The notes under the pieces were generated by a model that saw only the letters and a list, made by a program, of their open reading frames with translations, did not search any database and had not been told where the DNA came from. A program made the position numbers and the translations under genes. Of a stretch of 64,000 bases of DNA, positions 6,772-14,518 are shown piece by piece; within the stretch, counting starts at the first letter, position 1; every line of letters starts with the position of its first letter. Source of the stretch: Anaerococcus vaginalis (lineage in GTDB: Bacteria; Bacillota; Clostridia; Tissierellales; Peptoniphilaceae); assembly GCA_018363915.1 (NCBI GenBank), contig JAGZMY010000002.1:62001-126000 (forward strand). Reading direction: 5' to 3'.

Positions 6772-8415
6772 TTATTTTTCTTCTTCGCTTGGTTCATATG
6801 GTTCTAGGAATGCGTGGAAGTGACGCATTGGTAGATTATGACCTTTTACAATTTTTATATTAGGTATTGTTGCTCTGTCTTCATATAATGCTTTAACTGC
6901 TGCTATTACATAGTCCATATGTTCTTTGCTAAGTTGACTTCTATTAACTGCAAATCTAACTACGTTAGCTACTTCTTTTTGTTGTTCTGGTGTTTTTAGA
7001 TCGTATTCCATTGAATAGTTTCCAAGTTCAGCTGTTCTTATTCCGTATCTTCTAATAAGTTCTACTGAGAAACCTTGTCCAGCAAAAGTTTCTGGAGCTC
7101 TCTTGTTGTCAAAGAACTCATCCATATTTATATAAACACCGTGTCCACCTGCTGGAAGTACGACACCTTTTACTCCTGCTTTATAGAATCCTTGAGCCAA
7201 GTATTCACATTGTTTTGTACGTGCATCTAAATATTCAAATTTTGATGCTTCATAAAGACCGGCTGCTAATGCCATGATATCTCTACCACTCATTCCACCG
7301 TATGAATCATTTCCATATGATGAAATTTGTTTTACTTTAAGTAGGATACCTACGTCAGTTTTAACTGATCCATCTTCATTAAAGTCTGAGAATTTCTTCC
7401 AGAATAATCCCTTATCTCTAAATGCTAAAACTCCACCCATATTTGCATGGCCATCTTTTTTAAGAGATGCTGTAAATCCATCACAGTATGAGAACATTTC
7501 TTGAGCTATTTCATTTATAGATTTATCTTGGTAGCCTTCTTCATTTACTTTTATAAAATAAGCATTTTCTGCCCATCTAGCAGCATCAAACATATAAGGA
7601 ATATCATATTTATGAGCAATTCTTGAACATTCTCTTAAATTTGCCATAGATACTGGTTGTCCACAAACTGTATTGTTTGTAATTGTTGTATAAACTAATG
7701 GTACATTTTCTGGTCCTAGTTTTGTAATTAACTCTTCTAGTTTTTCTGTATCCATATTTCCTTTGAATGGATTCTTTTCGTATTTACCGCCTTCTGGAAC
7801 TTCCCACAATAATTCTTTATTATAAAGGTTTCTTGGAATTGATCCCATTTGTTTGATATTTCCTTCTGTTGTATCAAAGTGTCCGTTTGAAGGAATTGTA
7901 TAAGTTTTTCCTGGTTCTCTACTATTTAATATATTTTTTACAAGTTCAAATAATACTGATTCAGCTGCACGACCTTGTTGGATGATAAATGTGTTTGGTC
8001 TTTCCATTTGAGCAGATCCACCATTAAATAATCCGCCTTCATATTCACATAAATAAACTTCATCCATCATTTTTTCTACGTCTTCGCAATCAGTTCTTAC
8101 TAGGTCAATTATTCTTTTTTGATCATTTCCTCTTTCAAATACATCTCTAAATGTATCTAAAAGTACATAATATCCCTTATTTCTACCATAAGATTCATCT
8201 CCCAAAAACATTGCAGACCATTGTACATCTGTCATTGCAGTTGTACCTGAATCTGAAAGCATGTCGATTGTAAGCATGCCTGCTGGAAATGCAAATTCAT
8301 TGTAGTGAGTTGCTTTTAATGCTCTTTCTCTTTGTTCAATTGTTACATTTGGAATATTTTTTGTTACATAAGTGTAAGAATGTGGTGTAGGTACATTCAA
8401 TTGATACTTTTTCAT
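6772..8415 (-). CDS. tnaA: Tryptophanase / tyrosine phenol-lyase family enzyme (long form)
   Basis: A PLP-dependent beta-eliminating lyase, 547 residues against about 470 for E. coli TnaA. Conserved features: TITNNTVCGQPVSMANL near 245-260, FDAARWAENAYFI near 276, the PLP lysine in SLKKD (about residue 320), SYGGMSGRDIMALA, and the C-terminal MRHFHAFLEPYE. TITNN rather than the TPL-type VTVN favours tryptophanase, which makes indole, pyruvate and ammonia. About 45 extra residues (roughly 95-140, acidic and Cys-containing) interrupt the region before QQGRAAE. Start ATG has a GGAGG site. It lies upstream of an NSS transporter and behind a structured leader. Tyrosine phenol-lyase activity cannot be ruled out. 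Confidence 0.87.
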   Translation of the reverse strand: MKKYQLNVPTPHSYTYVTKNIPNVTIEQRERALKATHYNEFAFPAGMLTIDMLSDSGTTAMTDVQWSAMFLGDESYGRNKGYYVLLDTFRDVFERGNDQKRIIDLVRTDCEDVEKMMDEVYLCEYEGGLFNGGSAQMERPNTFIIQQGRAAESVLFELVKNILNSREPGKTYTIPSNGHFDTTEGNIKQMGSIPRNLYNKELLWEVPEGGKYEKNPFKGNMDTEKLEELITKLGPENVPLVYTTITNNTVCGQPVSMANLRECSRIAHKYDIPYMFDAARWAENAYFIKVNEEGYQDKSINEIAQEMFSYCDGFTASLKKDGHANMGGVLAFRDKGLFWKKFSDFNEDGSVKTDVGILLKVKQISSYGNDSYGGMSGRDIMALAAGLYEASKFEYLDARTKQCEYLAQGFYKAGVKGVVLPAGGHGVYINMDEFFDNKRAPETFAGQGFSVELIRRYGIRTAELGNYSMEYDLKTPEQQKEVANVVRFAVNRSQLSKEHMDYVIAAVKALYEDRATIPNIKIVKGHNLPMRHFHAFLEPYEPSEEEK

Positions 8416-8464
8416 TTTAATGCCTCCATATAATAGCTACGTTAATAGTTATAAGTTAAACTGT

Positions 8465-8620
8465 ACAGAGGAACCCCGGTCATTAATTTTAAAAAAAATT
8501 AACTAGCGGACAGTATCCAAATTGAGAACCCCGGTTATCAAAAATGATTGTAGATTAGTGGTTAAATTTTGAAATTCCCCACATATCAAAAATAAATTGA
8601 TGAGCGGTCAGCACTCCGAA
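8465..8620 (-). promoter_or_regulatory. Tandem structured leader RNA, unassigned riboswitch-like element
   Basis: The transcript from the promoter at 8645-8673 enters a leader with two related modules. Each starts with GGA-N-(A/G)CTG-N-CCGCT (minus strand, from 8617 and from 8518) and ends with ACCGGGGTTC (8535-8526 and 8480-8471; the exact 10-mer GAACCCCGGT is repeated 55 nt apart on the plus strand). Short hairpins lie between (TCAAT/TTGA, GTGG/CCAC, and AATTAA/TTAATT arms), and ACC/GGT could pair across each module. A third degenerate copy of the CCCC block lies at 8576-8580. No T-box or known riboswitch core that I recognise is present. The ATG of tryptophanase follows 50 nt later. Confidence 0.55.
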
Positions 8621-8644
8621 AAATTCTAGAATTATCTATGAAAT

Positions 8645-8673
8645 AGTTTACATTACTCATTAATTTTTGTCAA
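8645..8673 (-). promoter_or_regulatory. Promoter of the tryptophanase-transporter operon
   Basis: A perfect -35 box TTGACA (8668-8673) and a -10 box TAAACT (8645-8650) are separated by 17 nt on the minus strand. Transcription would start near 8638, leaving a leader of about 220 nt, most of it the repeated structure described separately. Confidence 0.75.
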
Positions 8674-8790
8674 GAATAAGTTTTGACTTATATTTATTTT
8701 AGAATACTTATCTTAACAATTAAAAATATTTATAGAAAAATTATTTTGTTGAAAACGTATTTAAGTTTTTTAATGATTTTGTAAAGTTTG

Positions 8791-8830
8791 AAATAAAAAA
8801 GTGGATGCTTGATTTTTCTTGCATCCACTT
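8791..8830 (-). terminator. Terminator of the guanine deaminase operon
   Basis: Perfect 10-nt arms AAGTGGATGC (8799-8808) and GCATCCACTT (8821-8830), followed on the minus strand by a T-run (8791-8800). It lies 48 nt after the guanine deaminase stop. Between it and the tryptophanase promoter (8674-8790) nothing else is recognised. Confidence 0.75.
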
Positions 8831-8877
8831 ATTTTAAATTTTCTTTTTATATTTTAACGAAAAAATTTATTTTACTA

Positions 8878-10152
8878 TTAAAATATTTTTTCTCCTCTTA
8901 CAAATTTTGAAACTATATCTTCATCTTTTGACAAATATACTATTCTTTCAAGTCTTTGTTTTAAGTTGAATTTATCTTCTTCTAATAATTTTTCATCATC
9001 TATTACTATAGCATCGAATTCGTAGCCTTTTTCAAATGAACCGACTTTTCCAAAAAATTCTCCTCCGCCCAAAGTTGCCATATAAAATGCTTCTTCAAGG
9101 CTTAATGGTTTTATTTTTTCGTCAACTAATCTATATCTTAATTTTGAAACTTTTATGGCATCTGCCATGGCTTTAAAAATTGATGCGTGAGTTCCTCCTG
9201 CAACATCCGAACCAAGTCCAATTTTTTGTCCTTCTCTTAGATATTTTCCTGCAGGAGCAATTCCTGATGTTAAATTTGTATTTGAATCTGGGCAATGTGC
9301 AATGAAAACTTCGTTTTCTTTTATCAAATCTTGTTCATCATCATTTGAATATACACAATGAGCCATTACAGTTTTGTTATTTTTGCCAAATAAATCAAAA
9401 ATATTGTAAGCATCTCCATAAAATTTTGCTTGTGGTACTAATTCTTTAACCCATTCTATCTCTCCCAAATTTTCTGATAAGTGAGATTGGATAGGAAGAT
9501 TGTACTCATCTTTTATTTTTCTTAATTTTTCAAGCAATTCGTCAGTACATGATGGGATAAATCTTGGTGTTAAAATTGGATAGGTGTTTTTGTATTTTCC
9601 TTTAATGGATTCTAGCCAATCTAGTGTGGCCTTTTCTGATTCATCTGCATCTTTTTCTTCAAGGTCTACTCCACCATTTCTATCCATATTAACTTTTCCA
9701 ACAAATGAAACCATTTTTGATTTTTCCATCAAATCCATCAAAATTTGTGTAGATTTTACATGGAGGCTTGCAAAAATCACATGTCTTGTATTTGGTCCAT
9801 ATTTTAAATAATCTACAAATCTTTGGTAAGATCTTTTGGCATAATCTTCGTCTTTAAATTTTGCCTCGCTTGGAAATGTGTAAGTGTTTAACCAATCCAA
9901 CAATTCCAAATCCATGCCCATACCCCTAAAATTATATTGAGGGGCGTGGATATGAAGATCTGTAAGACCTGGGCAAATTATTTTTTCTCCAAAATCTATT
10001 ACTTCTATGTCTTTATATTTTTCATCTAATTTTTCGAAAACTCCCATTGATTTTCCATCTTGGCAAATTAAATAAGAATTTTCAAAACAATTTATTTCGT
10101 TTTGATTTTTGCTATAAATTATATTTCCCTTTAGGGCATAAGTTTTTGTCAT
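8878..10152 (-). CDS. guaD: Guanine deaminase
   Basis: A 424-residue amidohydrolase that deaminates guanine to xanthine. The motif PGLTDLHIHAPQYNFRG at about 55-71 gives the first two metal-binding histidines, and LLDWLNTYTFPSE near 84 is diagnostic for guanine deaminases. TPRFIPSC near 195, QSHLSEN near 222, MAHCVYS near 260 and GLGSDVAGG near 313 complete the metal and substrate sites. Length is normal. It is preceded 8 nt upstream by a purine permease and shares its guanine-sensing leader, so it acts on imported guanine; the xanthine can feed the xanthine dehydrogenases encoded further right. Confidence 0.92.
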   Translation of the reverse strand: MTKTYALKGNIIYSKNQNEINCFENSYLICQDGKSMGVFEKLDEKYKDIEVIDFGEKIICPGLTDLHIHAPQYNFRGMGMDLELLDWLNTYTFPSEAKFKDEDYAKRSYQRFVDYLKYGPNTRHVIFASLHVKSTQILMDLMEKSKMVSFVGKVNMDRNGGVDLEEKDADESEKATLDWLESIKGKYKNTYPILTPRFIPSCTDELLEKLRKIKDEYNLPIQSHLSENLGEIEWVKELVPQAKFYGDAYNIFDLFGKNNKTVMAHCVYSNDDEQDLIKENEVFIAHCPDSNTNLTSGIAPAGKYLREGQKIGLGSDVAGGTHASIFKAMADAIKVSKLRYRLVDEKIKPLSLEEAFYMATLGGGEFFGKVGSFEKGYEFDAIVIDDEKLLEEDKFNLKQRLERIVYLSKDEDIVSKFVRGEKIF

Positions 10153-10160
10153 TTGTCCAC

Positions 10161-11582
10161 CTACCCTAAGGTTATAAAGGCATACCTAAATACAAAGGTA
10201 AGGGCAATTATTAGTGTTAGTGGTTTTATTTGATCTTTTTGTCCTGTAAAGAATTTTGCTATACAATATGTGATTAAGCCAAGTGCTATACCATTTGCTA
10301 TTGAATATGTAAATGGCATGAAAACTATTGTACAAAATGCTGGGAGTGCATTTGTTATGTCGTTAAAATCTATGTCTTTTACGCCACTAAGCATCAAAAT
10401 TCCTACAAAAATCAAGGCTGGCGCTGTAGCTTGTGCTGGGATTATTGAAATAATTGGCACAAATATTATTGATAGTAAAAATAAAAGTGCTGTTGTAAGA
10501 CTTGTAAGTCCTGTTCTTCCACCTTCTGCAATACCTGCTGATGATTCTACAACTGTAGTTACTGTACTTGTTCCAACCAAAGCTCCTGCTGCAGTAGAAA
10601 TTGCATCACTCATTAGAGCTTTTTTCAAATTAATAACTTCTCCTTTTTCATCAACAAGACCAGATTGTTTTGCTGCTGCAAGCAAGGTTCCAAGTGAGTC
10701 AAACATATTTACAAGTGAAAAGCTTAGAACAAGCATAGTTACTGTAAAAATTGAACTCCACATATTTTCTCCCGCAAAAAGTCCTGCGAAATCTAAATTA
10801 AAAAATGAAACTTCAAAAAAGTCATTAACTTGTGCTCCCAAATTTAAGCTTAAATTTGAAATATGAGTAAGTCCCATTGGAATACCTAAAAGAGTTGAAG
10901 CTAAAATAGAAATCAAAATTGCTCCCTTAACTTTTTTGTAAGATAAAATTGCTATCAAACAAAGTCCAATAAGTGAAAGGACTGCACCCATAACAAGTTC
11001 TACATTTGCATCAGGGCCTCTCCATTTTGCAAAATCCACAAGAGAAACCAAGGTAGCCTCGTTACCTACAACAAGACCTGCGTTTTTCAAACCAATTATG
11101 GTAATAAACAAACCAATTCCAGGTGTCATAGCAAGTTTTATAGAATCGGGAATTGCACGAATAATTGCCTCCCTAATTCCAAGAGCTGTTATTACAATAA
11201 ATAATATTCCTGAGATAAAAACAATTACAAGAGCTTGGGCATAAGAATATCCCATACCAAGCATAGTAGTATAAGCAAAAAATGCACTTAGGCCCATGCC
11301 AGGAGCTTGAGCAAAAGGAAGTTTTGCATAAAAAGCAACTAAAATTGTACCAATAAAGGCACCAAGACAAGTTCCGATAAATACACCGTTTGAAATTTTT
11401 TGAGCCATTTGGCTATCACCCATAATTTCAAAAGGCGAAGACAAAACTTGAGGGTTAATTATCAACACATATGCGATAGTGATAAAAGTAGTGATTCCAG
11501 CGATAATTTCAGTTTTTACATTAGTATTATTTTCATTAAGATGAAAAAACCTATTTAGAAAACCATTTGTTTTTGAGTCCAT
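10161..11582 (-). CDS. AzgA/PbuG-type guanine/hypoxanthine permease
   Basis: A 473-residue purine permease with about 12-13 hydrophobic segments. The N-terminus, with TEIIAGITTFITIAYVLIINPQVL, and the segment FAQAPGMGLSAFFAY near 90 match the AzgA-like group of nucleobase transporters. Other motifs are MTPGIGLFITIIGLKNAGLV near 150 and FSLVNMFDSLGTLLAAAKQSG near 285. It is the first gene after the purine riboswitch and is followed by guanine deaminase, so guanine (and hypoxanthine) uptake is the likely role. An AGGAGG site precedes the ATG. Confidence 0.9.
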   Translation of the reverse strand: MDSKTNGFLNRFFHLNENNTNVKTEIIAGITTFITIAYVLIINPQVLSSPFEIMGDSQMAQKISNGVFIGTCLGAFIGTILVAFYAKLPFAQAPGMGLSAFFAYTTMLGMGYSYAQALVIVFISGILFIVITALGIREAIIRAIPDSIKLAMTPGIGLFITIIGLKNAGLVVGNEATLVSLVDFAKWRGPDANVELVMGAVLSLIGLCLIAILSYKKVKGAILISILASTLLGIPMGLTHISNLSLNLGAQVNDFFEVSFFNLDFAGLFAGENMWSSIFTVTMLVLSFSLVNMFDSLGTLLAAAKQSGLVDEKGEVINLKKALMSDAISTAAGALVGTSTVTTVVESSAGIAEGGRTGLTSLTTALLFLLSIIFVPIISIIPAQATAPALIFVGILMLSGVKDIDFNDITNALPAFCTIVFMPFTYSIANGIALGLITYCIAKFFTGQKDQIKPLTLIIALTFVFRYAFITLG

Positions 11583-11652
11583 AAGGATCCTCCTTCATAA
11601 TTTTTTTCTAATTTGATAGTTATAGTTATTTTAAGATTAACTATTAATCTTT

Positions 11653-11722
11653 AAAAGCCATAGCCACTTATTTACGGTAAGTCGTAGAAACTCTCAACCA
11701 ATTATGAGATTATATCGCTTTT
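11653..11722 (-). promoter_or_regulatory. Purine (guanine-class) riboswitch
   Basis: On the minus strand the P1 arms AAAAGC (11717-11722) and GCUUUU (11653-11658) enclose two hairpins. P2 is UCUCA...UGAGAG; the joining segment UUUCUAC (11684-11690) is the conserved J2/3. The loops contain GG and CC in positions for the loop-loop contact (UAAUUGGU and CCGUAAA). J3/1 reads GCUAUG, giving a C at the base that pairs with the ligand; C there means guanine/hypoxanthine/xanthine rather than adenine. P3 has one G-G mismatch. An AAGATTAA/TTAATCTT hairpin follows and may be part of the switch. Confidence 0.88.
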
Positions 11723-11767
11723 AGTCAAAACTTATCATTTGTCGACAATTAAGATAACGTTTTCTGT

Positions 11768-11797
11768 ATTATACTACATACAATATTTCTTTGTCAA
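11768..11797 (-). promoter_or_regulatory. Promoter of the purine permease-guanine deaminase operon
   Basis: TTGACA (11792-11797) and TATAAT (11768-11773), both perfect matches, are separated by 18 nt on the minus strand and lie about 45 nt upstream of the riboswitch P1 stem. The rest of the gap to 11938 is AT-rich with no other feature recognised. Confidence 0.8.
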
Positions 11798-11938
11798 TAG
11801 CTTATTAGCGAAATAAAGTTATTTTTTTAATTTTTTATAAGATTTTTTCAAAATTTTGTGATTTTCAAAAAACAAAAATTAAAAATTCAAATTATTTTAA
11901 AAATGGGTAAATATCTATTGAGATTTTTAGGAGGACTT

Positions 11939-12727
11939 ATGAAAAAGAAATTAAAAAATAAAAATTACCTAATCGGATTAATAATGTTCATTTTAACATT
12001 GATTTTTTCTTATATGGCTTATATTGGAGTATTTTTTTTACACAAATATAAAGATATTTTAGAAATGTATGAAAATCCACTTGTACCCGACTTTTTTACT
12101 TTTTATATTTGGATTTTCATTTATATTTTTTCTCTTTTATTTTTGCTTTTGCCATTTATAAAAAAGCTTTCAATGACAAATGAGGAAATTTATTACGAAA
12201 AATTGATGCCACTATTTATTTTTTGGAATATGGCAAATGGAATTTATGTAGTAATGGTAAACAATAATTATCTTATGCCAGCCCTTATAGGAGCAATGGC
12301 TTATGCTTTGATTTTGATAAATCTTGTAAAAACTATTGATCAAAATAAGGATTTTTCTAAAAAATACAAATATCTTATCACTCTTCCTACAGGAATTCAT
12401 GCAGGATGGATTATTTTTTCGGTTTTTACAAATATAATGATGGTTCTTTTCGAAAATAGAAAAGATTCATATTCAACTTTTGCAATAATTATAAGTCTTG
12501 TTTTATTAATACTTGCAAGCGCTGTGGTTTTATTTGTATTTAAAGAAAACAAAAATCCAGGACTTATTATTGGATTTTTATTTTCTTTGATTGGAATAAT
12601 AGGAAAACAAAGACCATCATCAAGTTTTCAAAATTCTAATTATATTATATTTATTGGAGCGATTATTTTATTTATAATAACAAACCTTGTCGCAATTTAT
12701 ATTTTTAAATTCATTAAAGAAAAGTAA
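11939..12727 (+). CDS. Hypothetical integral membrane protein
   Basis: Start chosen at the ATG at 11939 (MKKKLKNKNYLIG), directly after AGGAGG; an upstream in-frame ATG at 11858 has no ribosome site. The 262-residue product has a lysine-rich N-terminus and about eight hydrophobic segments, with short polar loops and a charged C-terminus (FKFIKEK). I do not recognise the family. It stands alone on the plus strand between two minus-strand operons and ends in its own terminator. No catalytic motif is visible, so only a membrane role can be claimed. Confidence 0.7.
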   Translation: MKKKLKNKNYLIGLIMFILTLIFSYMAYIGVFFLHKYKDILEMYENPLVPDFFTFYIWIFIYIFSLLFLLLPFIKKLSMTNEEIYYEKLMPLFIFWNMANGIYVVMVNNNYLMPALIGAMAYALILINLVKTIDQNKDFSKKYKYLITLPTGIHAGWIIFSVFTNIMMVLFENRKDSYSTFAIIISLVLLILASAVVLFVFKENKNPGLIIGFLFSLIGIIGKQRPSSSFQNSNYIIFIGAIILFIITNLVAIYIFKFIKEK

Positions 12728-12732
12728 AATTT

Positions 12733-12770
12733 AAAAATCCTAGCTTTTTTGCTAGGATTGTTTTTTTAAA
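12733..12770 (+). terminator. Bidirectional terminator between membrane protein and nucleoside phosphorylase
   Basis: Arms AATCCTAGC and GCTAGGATT around a T-rich loop, followed on the plus strand by GTTTTTTT. It lies between two convergent genes and can serve the plus-strand gene; the minus strand also has an A/T-rich flank. Confidence 0.7.
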
Positions 12771-12795
12771 AAATTTTATTATTTTAACTTCAAAA

Positions 12796-14097
12796 CTATT
12801 CCAAAATTTCTTCTACAACTGGAATTGGATTTGTTTTTTCATTTGAGTAGGAAAATGTATTGTAAAAACTTTCTATCCATTCATCTGTTAGTTTATCGTC
12901 GTGATAAACTGTTGCGAGAATATCGTCTTTTTTGATTTTATCGCCTTTTTTTACTTTCATTTCAAGTCCTACTGCATAATTTATATTATCTTCTTTCTTT
13001 TCGCGTCCTCCTCCAAGTTTCATTGACAAAATTCCAAGATTCATGGAATGAATGTTGTCAATGTAACCTTCTTTTTGGGATTTCATTTGAGTTTTAAATT
13101 TTGCTTGAGGCAAAAGGTCTGGATCTTCTATTTGTTTTACATTTCCGCCTTGGTATTCAACCATTTTCTTTAACTTTTCAAAGGCTTTTCCAGAATTTAT
13201 TGCATCTTCAAGCATAGCTCTTGCCTCATTTTTATTTTTGGCAATTTTCCCTTGAACAAGCATGATTTCTCCTGCAGTCAAAACCAATTCTGTAAAATCT
13301 TTTGGCCCATTTCCTTTAACAGTTTCAATTGCTTCTTTTACTTCAAGAGCATTGCCGATTGTATTTCCCAAAGGTTGATTCATATCAGTAATCATCGCCT
13401 TGGTGTCTTTGCCAAGTTTTTTTCCTATATTTATCATTGCATTTGCCAATTTTTTGGCATCTTCAATTGTGTGCATAAAAGCACCTTCTCCATATTTTAC
13501 ATCAAGTAAAATTGTGTCAGAGCCAGATGCAAGTTTTTTACTCATTATAGATGATGCAATAAGCGGAATCGAATCGACAGTTGCTGTAACATCTCTTAGG
13601 GCATAGAGTTTTTTATCAGCTGGAACCAATTCTCCCGTTTGACCAATAATTGCAAAGCCAATTTCATTAACTTGTTTTTTAAAATCTTCTTCTTTTAAAA
13701 ATACATTGAATCCTTCAATTGATTCCAATTTATCAAGCGTTCCACCAGTGTGTCCCAAACCACGTCCGCTCATCTTTGCAAGTTTTAAACCGCAAGCAGA
13801 AATTATTGGGCCAAGAGCAAGAGAAGTTTTATCGCCAACTCCACCAGTAGAATGTTTGTCAGCTTTTATTCCTTCTATATCGGACAAATCAATTACATCG
13901 CCACTATTCATCATACACTCTGCAAGTTTTGCAGTTTCATGATCTGTCATTCCATTTAAAACAATAGCCATAAGAAGAGCAGAAGTTTGATAATCAGGAA
14001 TTGATTCATCCGTTACACCATCAATCCAAAATTTAATTTCCTCATCTGTTAATTCTTCTTTATTTTTCTTTTTTTCAATTATATCTACAAATCTCAT
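12796..14097 (-). CDS. pdp: Pyrimidine-nucleoside phosphorylase (thymidine phosphorylase family)
   Basis: A 433-residue enzyme that splits uridine, thymidine or deoxyuridine with phosphate into base and (deoxy)ribose-1-phosphate. The family signature SGRGLGHTGGTLDKLES is at about 109-125. DKHSTGGVGDKTS near 80 binds phosphate, and LASGSDTILLDVKYGEGAF near 190 is also conserved. The 433-residue length matches Gram-positive Pdp rather than E. coli DeoA (440). An AGGAGG site precedes the ATG. A small unknown gene lies just upstream; the two may be co-transcribed. Confidence 0.92.
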   Translation of the reverse strand: MRFVDIIEKKKNKEELTDEEIKFWIDGVTDESIPDYQTSALLMAIVLNGMTDHETAKLAECMMNSGDVIDLSDIEGIKADKHSTGGVGDKTSLALGPIISACGLKLAKMSGRGLGHTGGTLDKLESIEGFNVFLKEEDFKKQVNEIGFAIIGQTGELVPADKKLYALRDVTATVDSIPLIASSIMSKKLASGSDTILLDVKYGEGAFMHTIEDAKKLANAMINIGKKLGKDTKAMITDMNQPLGNTIGNALEVKEAIETVKGNGPKDFTELVLTAGEIMLVQGKIAKNKNEARAMLEDAINSGKAFEKLKKMVEYQGGNVKQIEDPDLLPQAKFKTQMKSQKEGYIDNIHSMNLGILSMKLGGGREKKEDNINYAVGLEMKVKKGDKIKKDDILATVYHDDKLTDEWIESFYNTFSYSNEKTNPIPVVEEILE

Positions 14098-14157
14098 CGT
14101 ATCCTCCTAATTATATATAAATACCCATTTTTCAAATTTTTGAAAAATTTATATAAA

Positions 14158-14382
14158 TCAAGAGTTTTCTTTATCAATTAATTTTTCAATATTCTTATTA
14201 AGCCTATCAAGTTGTTTAATCATAAGCCAGTTTTGTGCAAATAAGGCATTGATTCCACCACTAGCAAACATAGTAGAATTATTAAAAATAAGGTCTAAAT
14301 CCTCTTTCTTAATTTCTTCTAATTCATAATAATCAACAATTTGTTCAAACGCTTTCTCATTTTTCCTATCAAAAATCGCCAT
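14158..14382 (-). CDS. Small hypothetical protein
   Basis: A 74-residue protein from the ATG at 14382 (MAIFDRKNEKAFEQ), which has a GGAGG site; an upstream in-frame ATG at 14415 would overlap that site. It is hydrophilic and mostly helical by composition, with an acidic N-terminal half (YELEEIKKEDLDLIF) and a heptad-like C-terminus (LMIKQLDRLNKNIEKLI) that could form a coiled coil. No family is recognised. It lies 60 nt upstream of the nucleoside phosphorylase gene; whether they share a function is unknown. Confidence 0.6.
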   Translation of the reverse strand: MAIFDRKNEKAFEQIVDYYELEEIKKEDLDLIFNNSTMFASGGINALFAQNWLMIKQLDRLNKNIEKLIDKENS

Positions 14383-14430
14383 GTCATCCTCCAATCTATA
14401 TAATGATTTTATCAAATTTTATTTTTAAAA

Positions 14431-14485
14431 TAAAATAAAAACGGTCATCTTAAAAAATCATAAAAATTTTTCAAGAAAACCGTTT
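14431..14485 (-). terminator. Terminator of the MalY-like gene
   Basis: Outer arms AAACGGT/ACCGTTT (14439-14445 and 14479-14485) with an inner stem CTTGAAAAAT-type pairing, followed on the minus strand by a T-rich run. It lies 34 nt after the MalY-like stop codon. Confidence 0.6.
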
Positions 14486-14518
14486 GGGTGAAATTTTATA
14501 TCGTAATCATTAATTTTT

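Noticed and set aside
8465..8620. T-box or TnaC-type leader before tryptophanase
   Set aside because: No T-box GGGUGGNACCGCG bulge and no specifier loop; no short open frame with tryptophan codons followed by a rho-type site. The repeats do not match these systems.
10270..10866. 198-codon plus-strand frame opposite the purine permease
   Set aside because: Antisense shadow of a well-supported permease gene; no ribosome site, low-complexity Ile/Ala/Ser composition.
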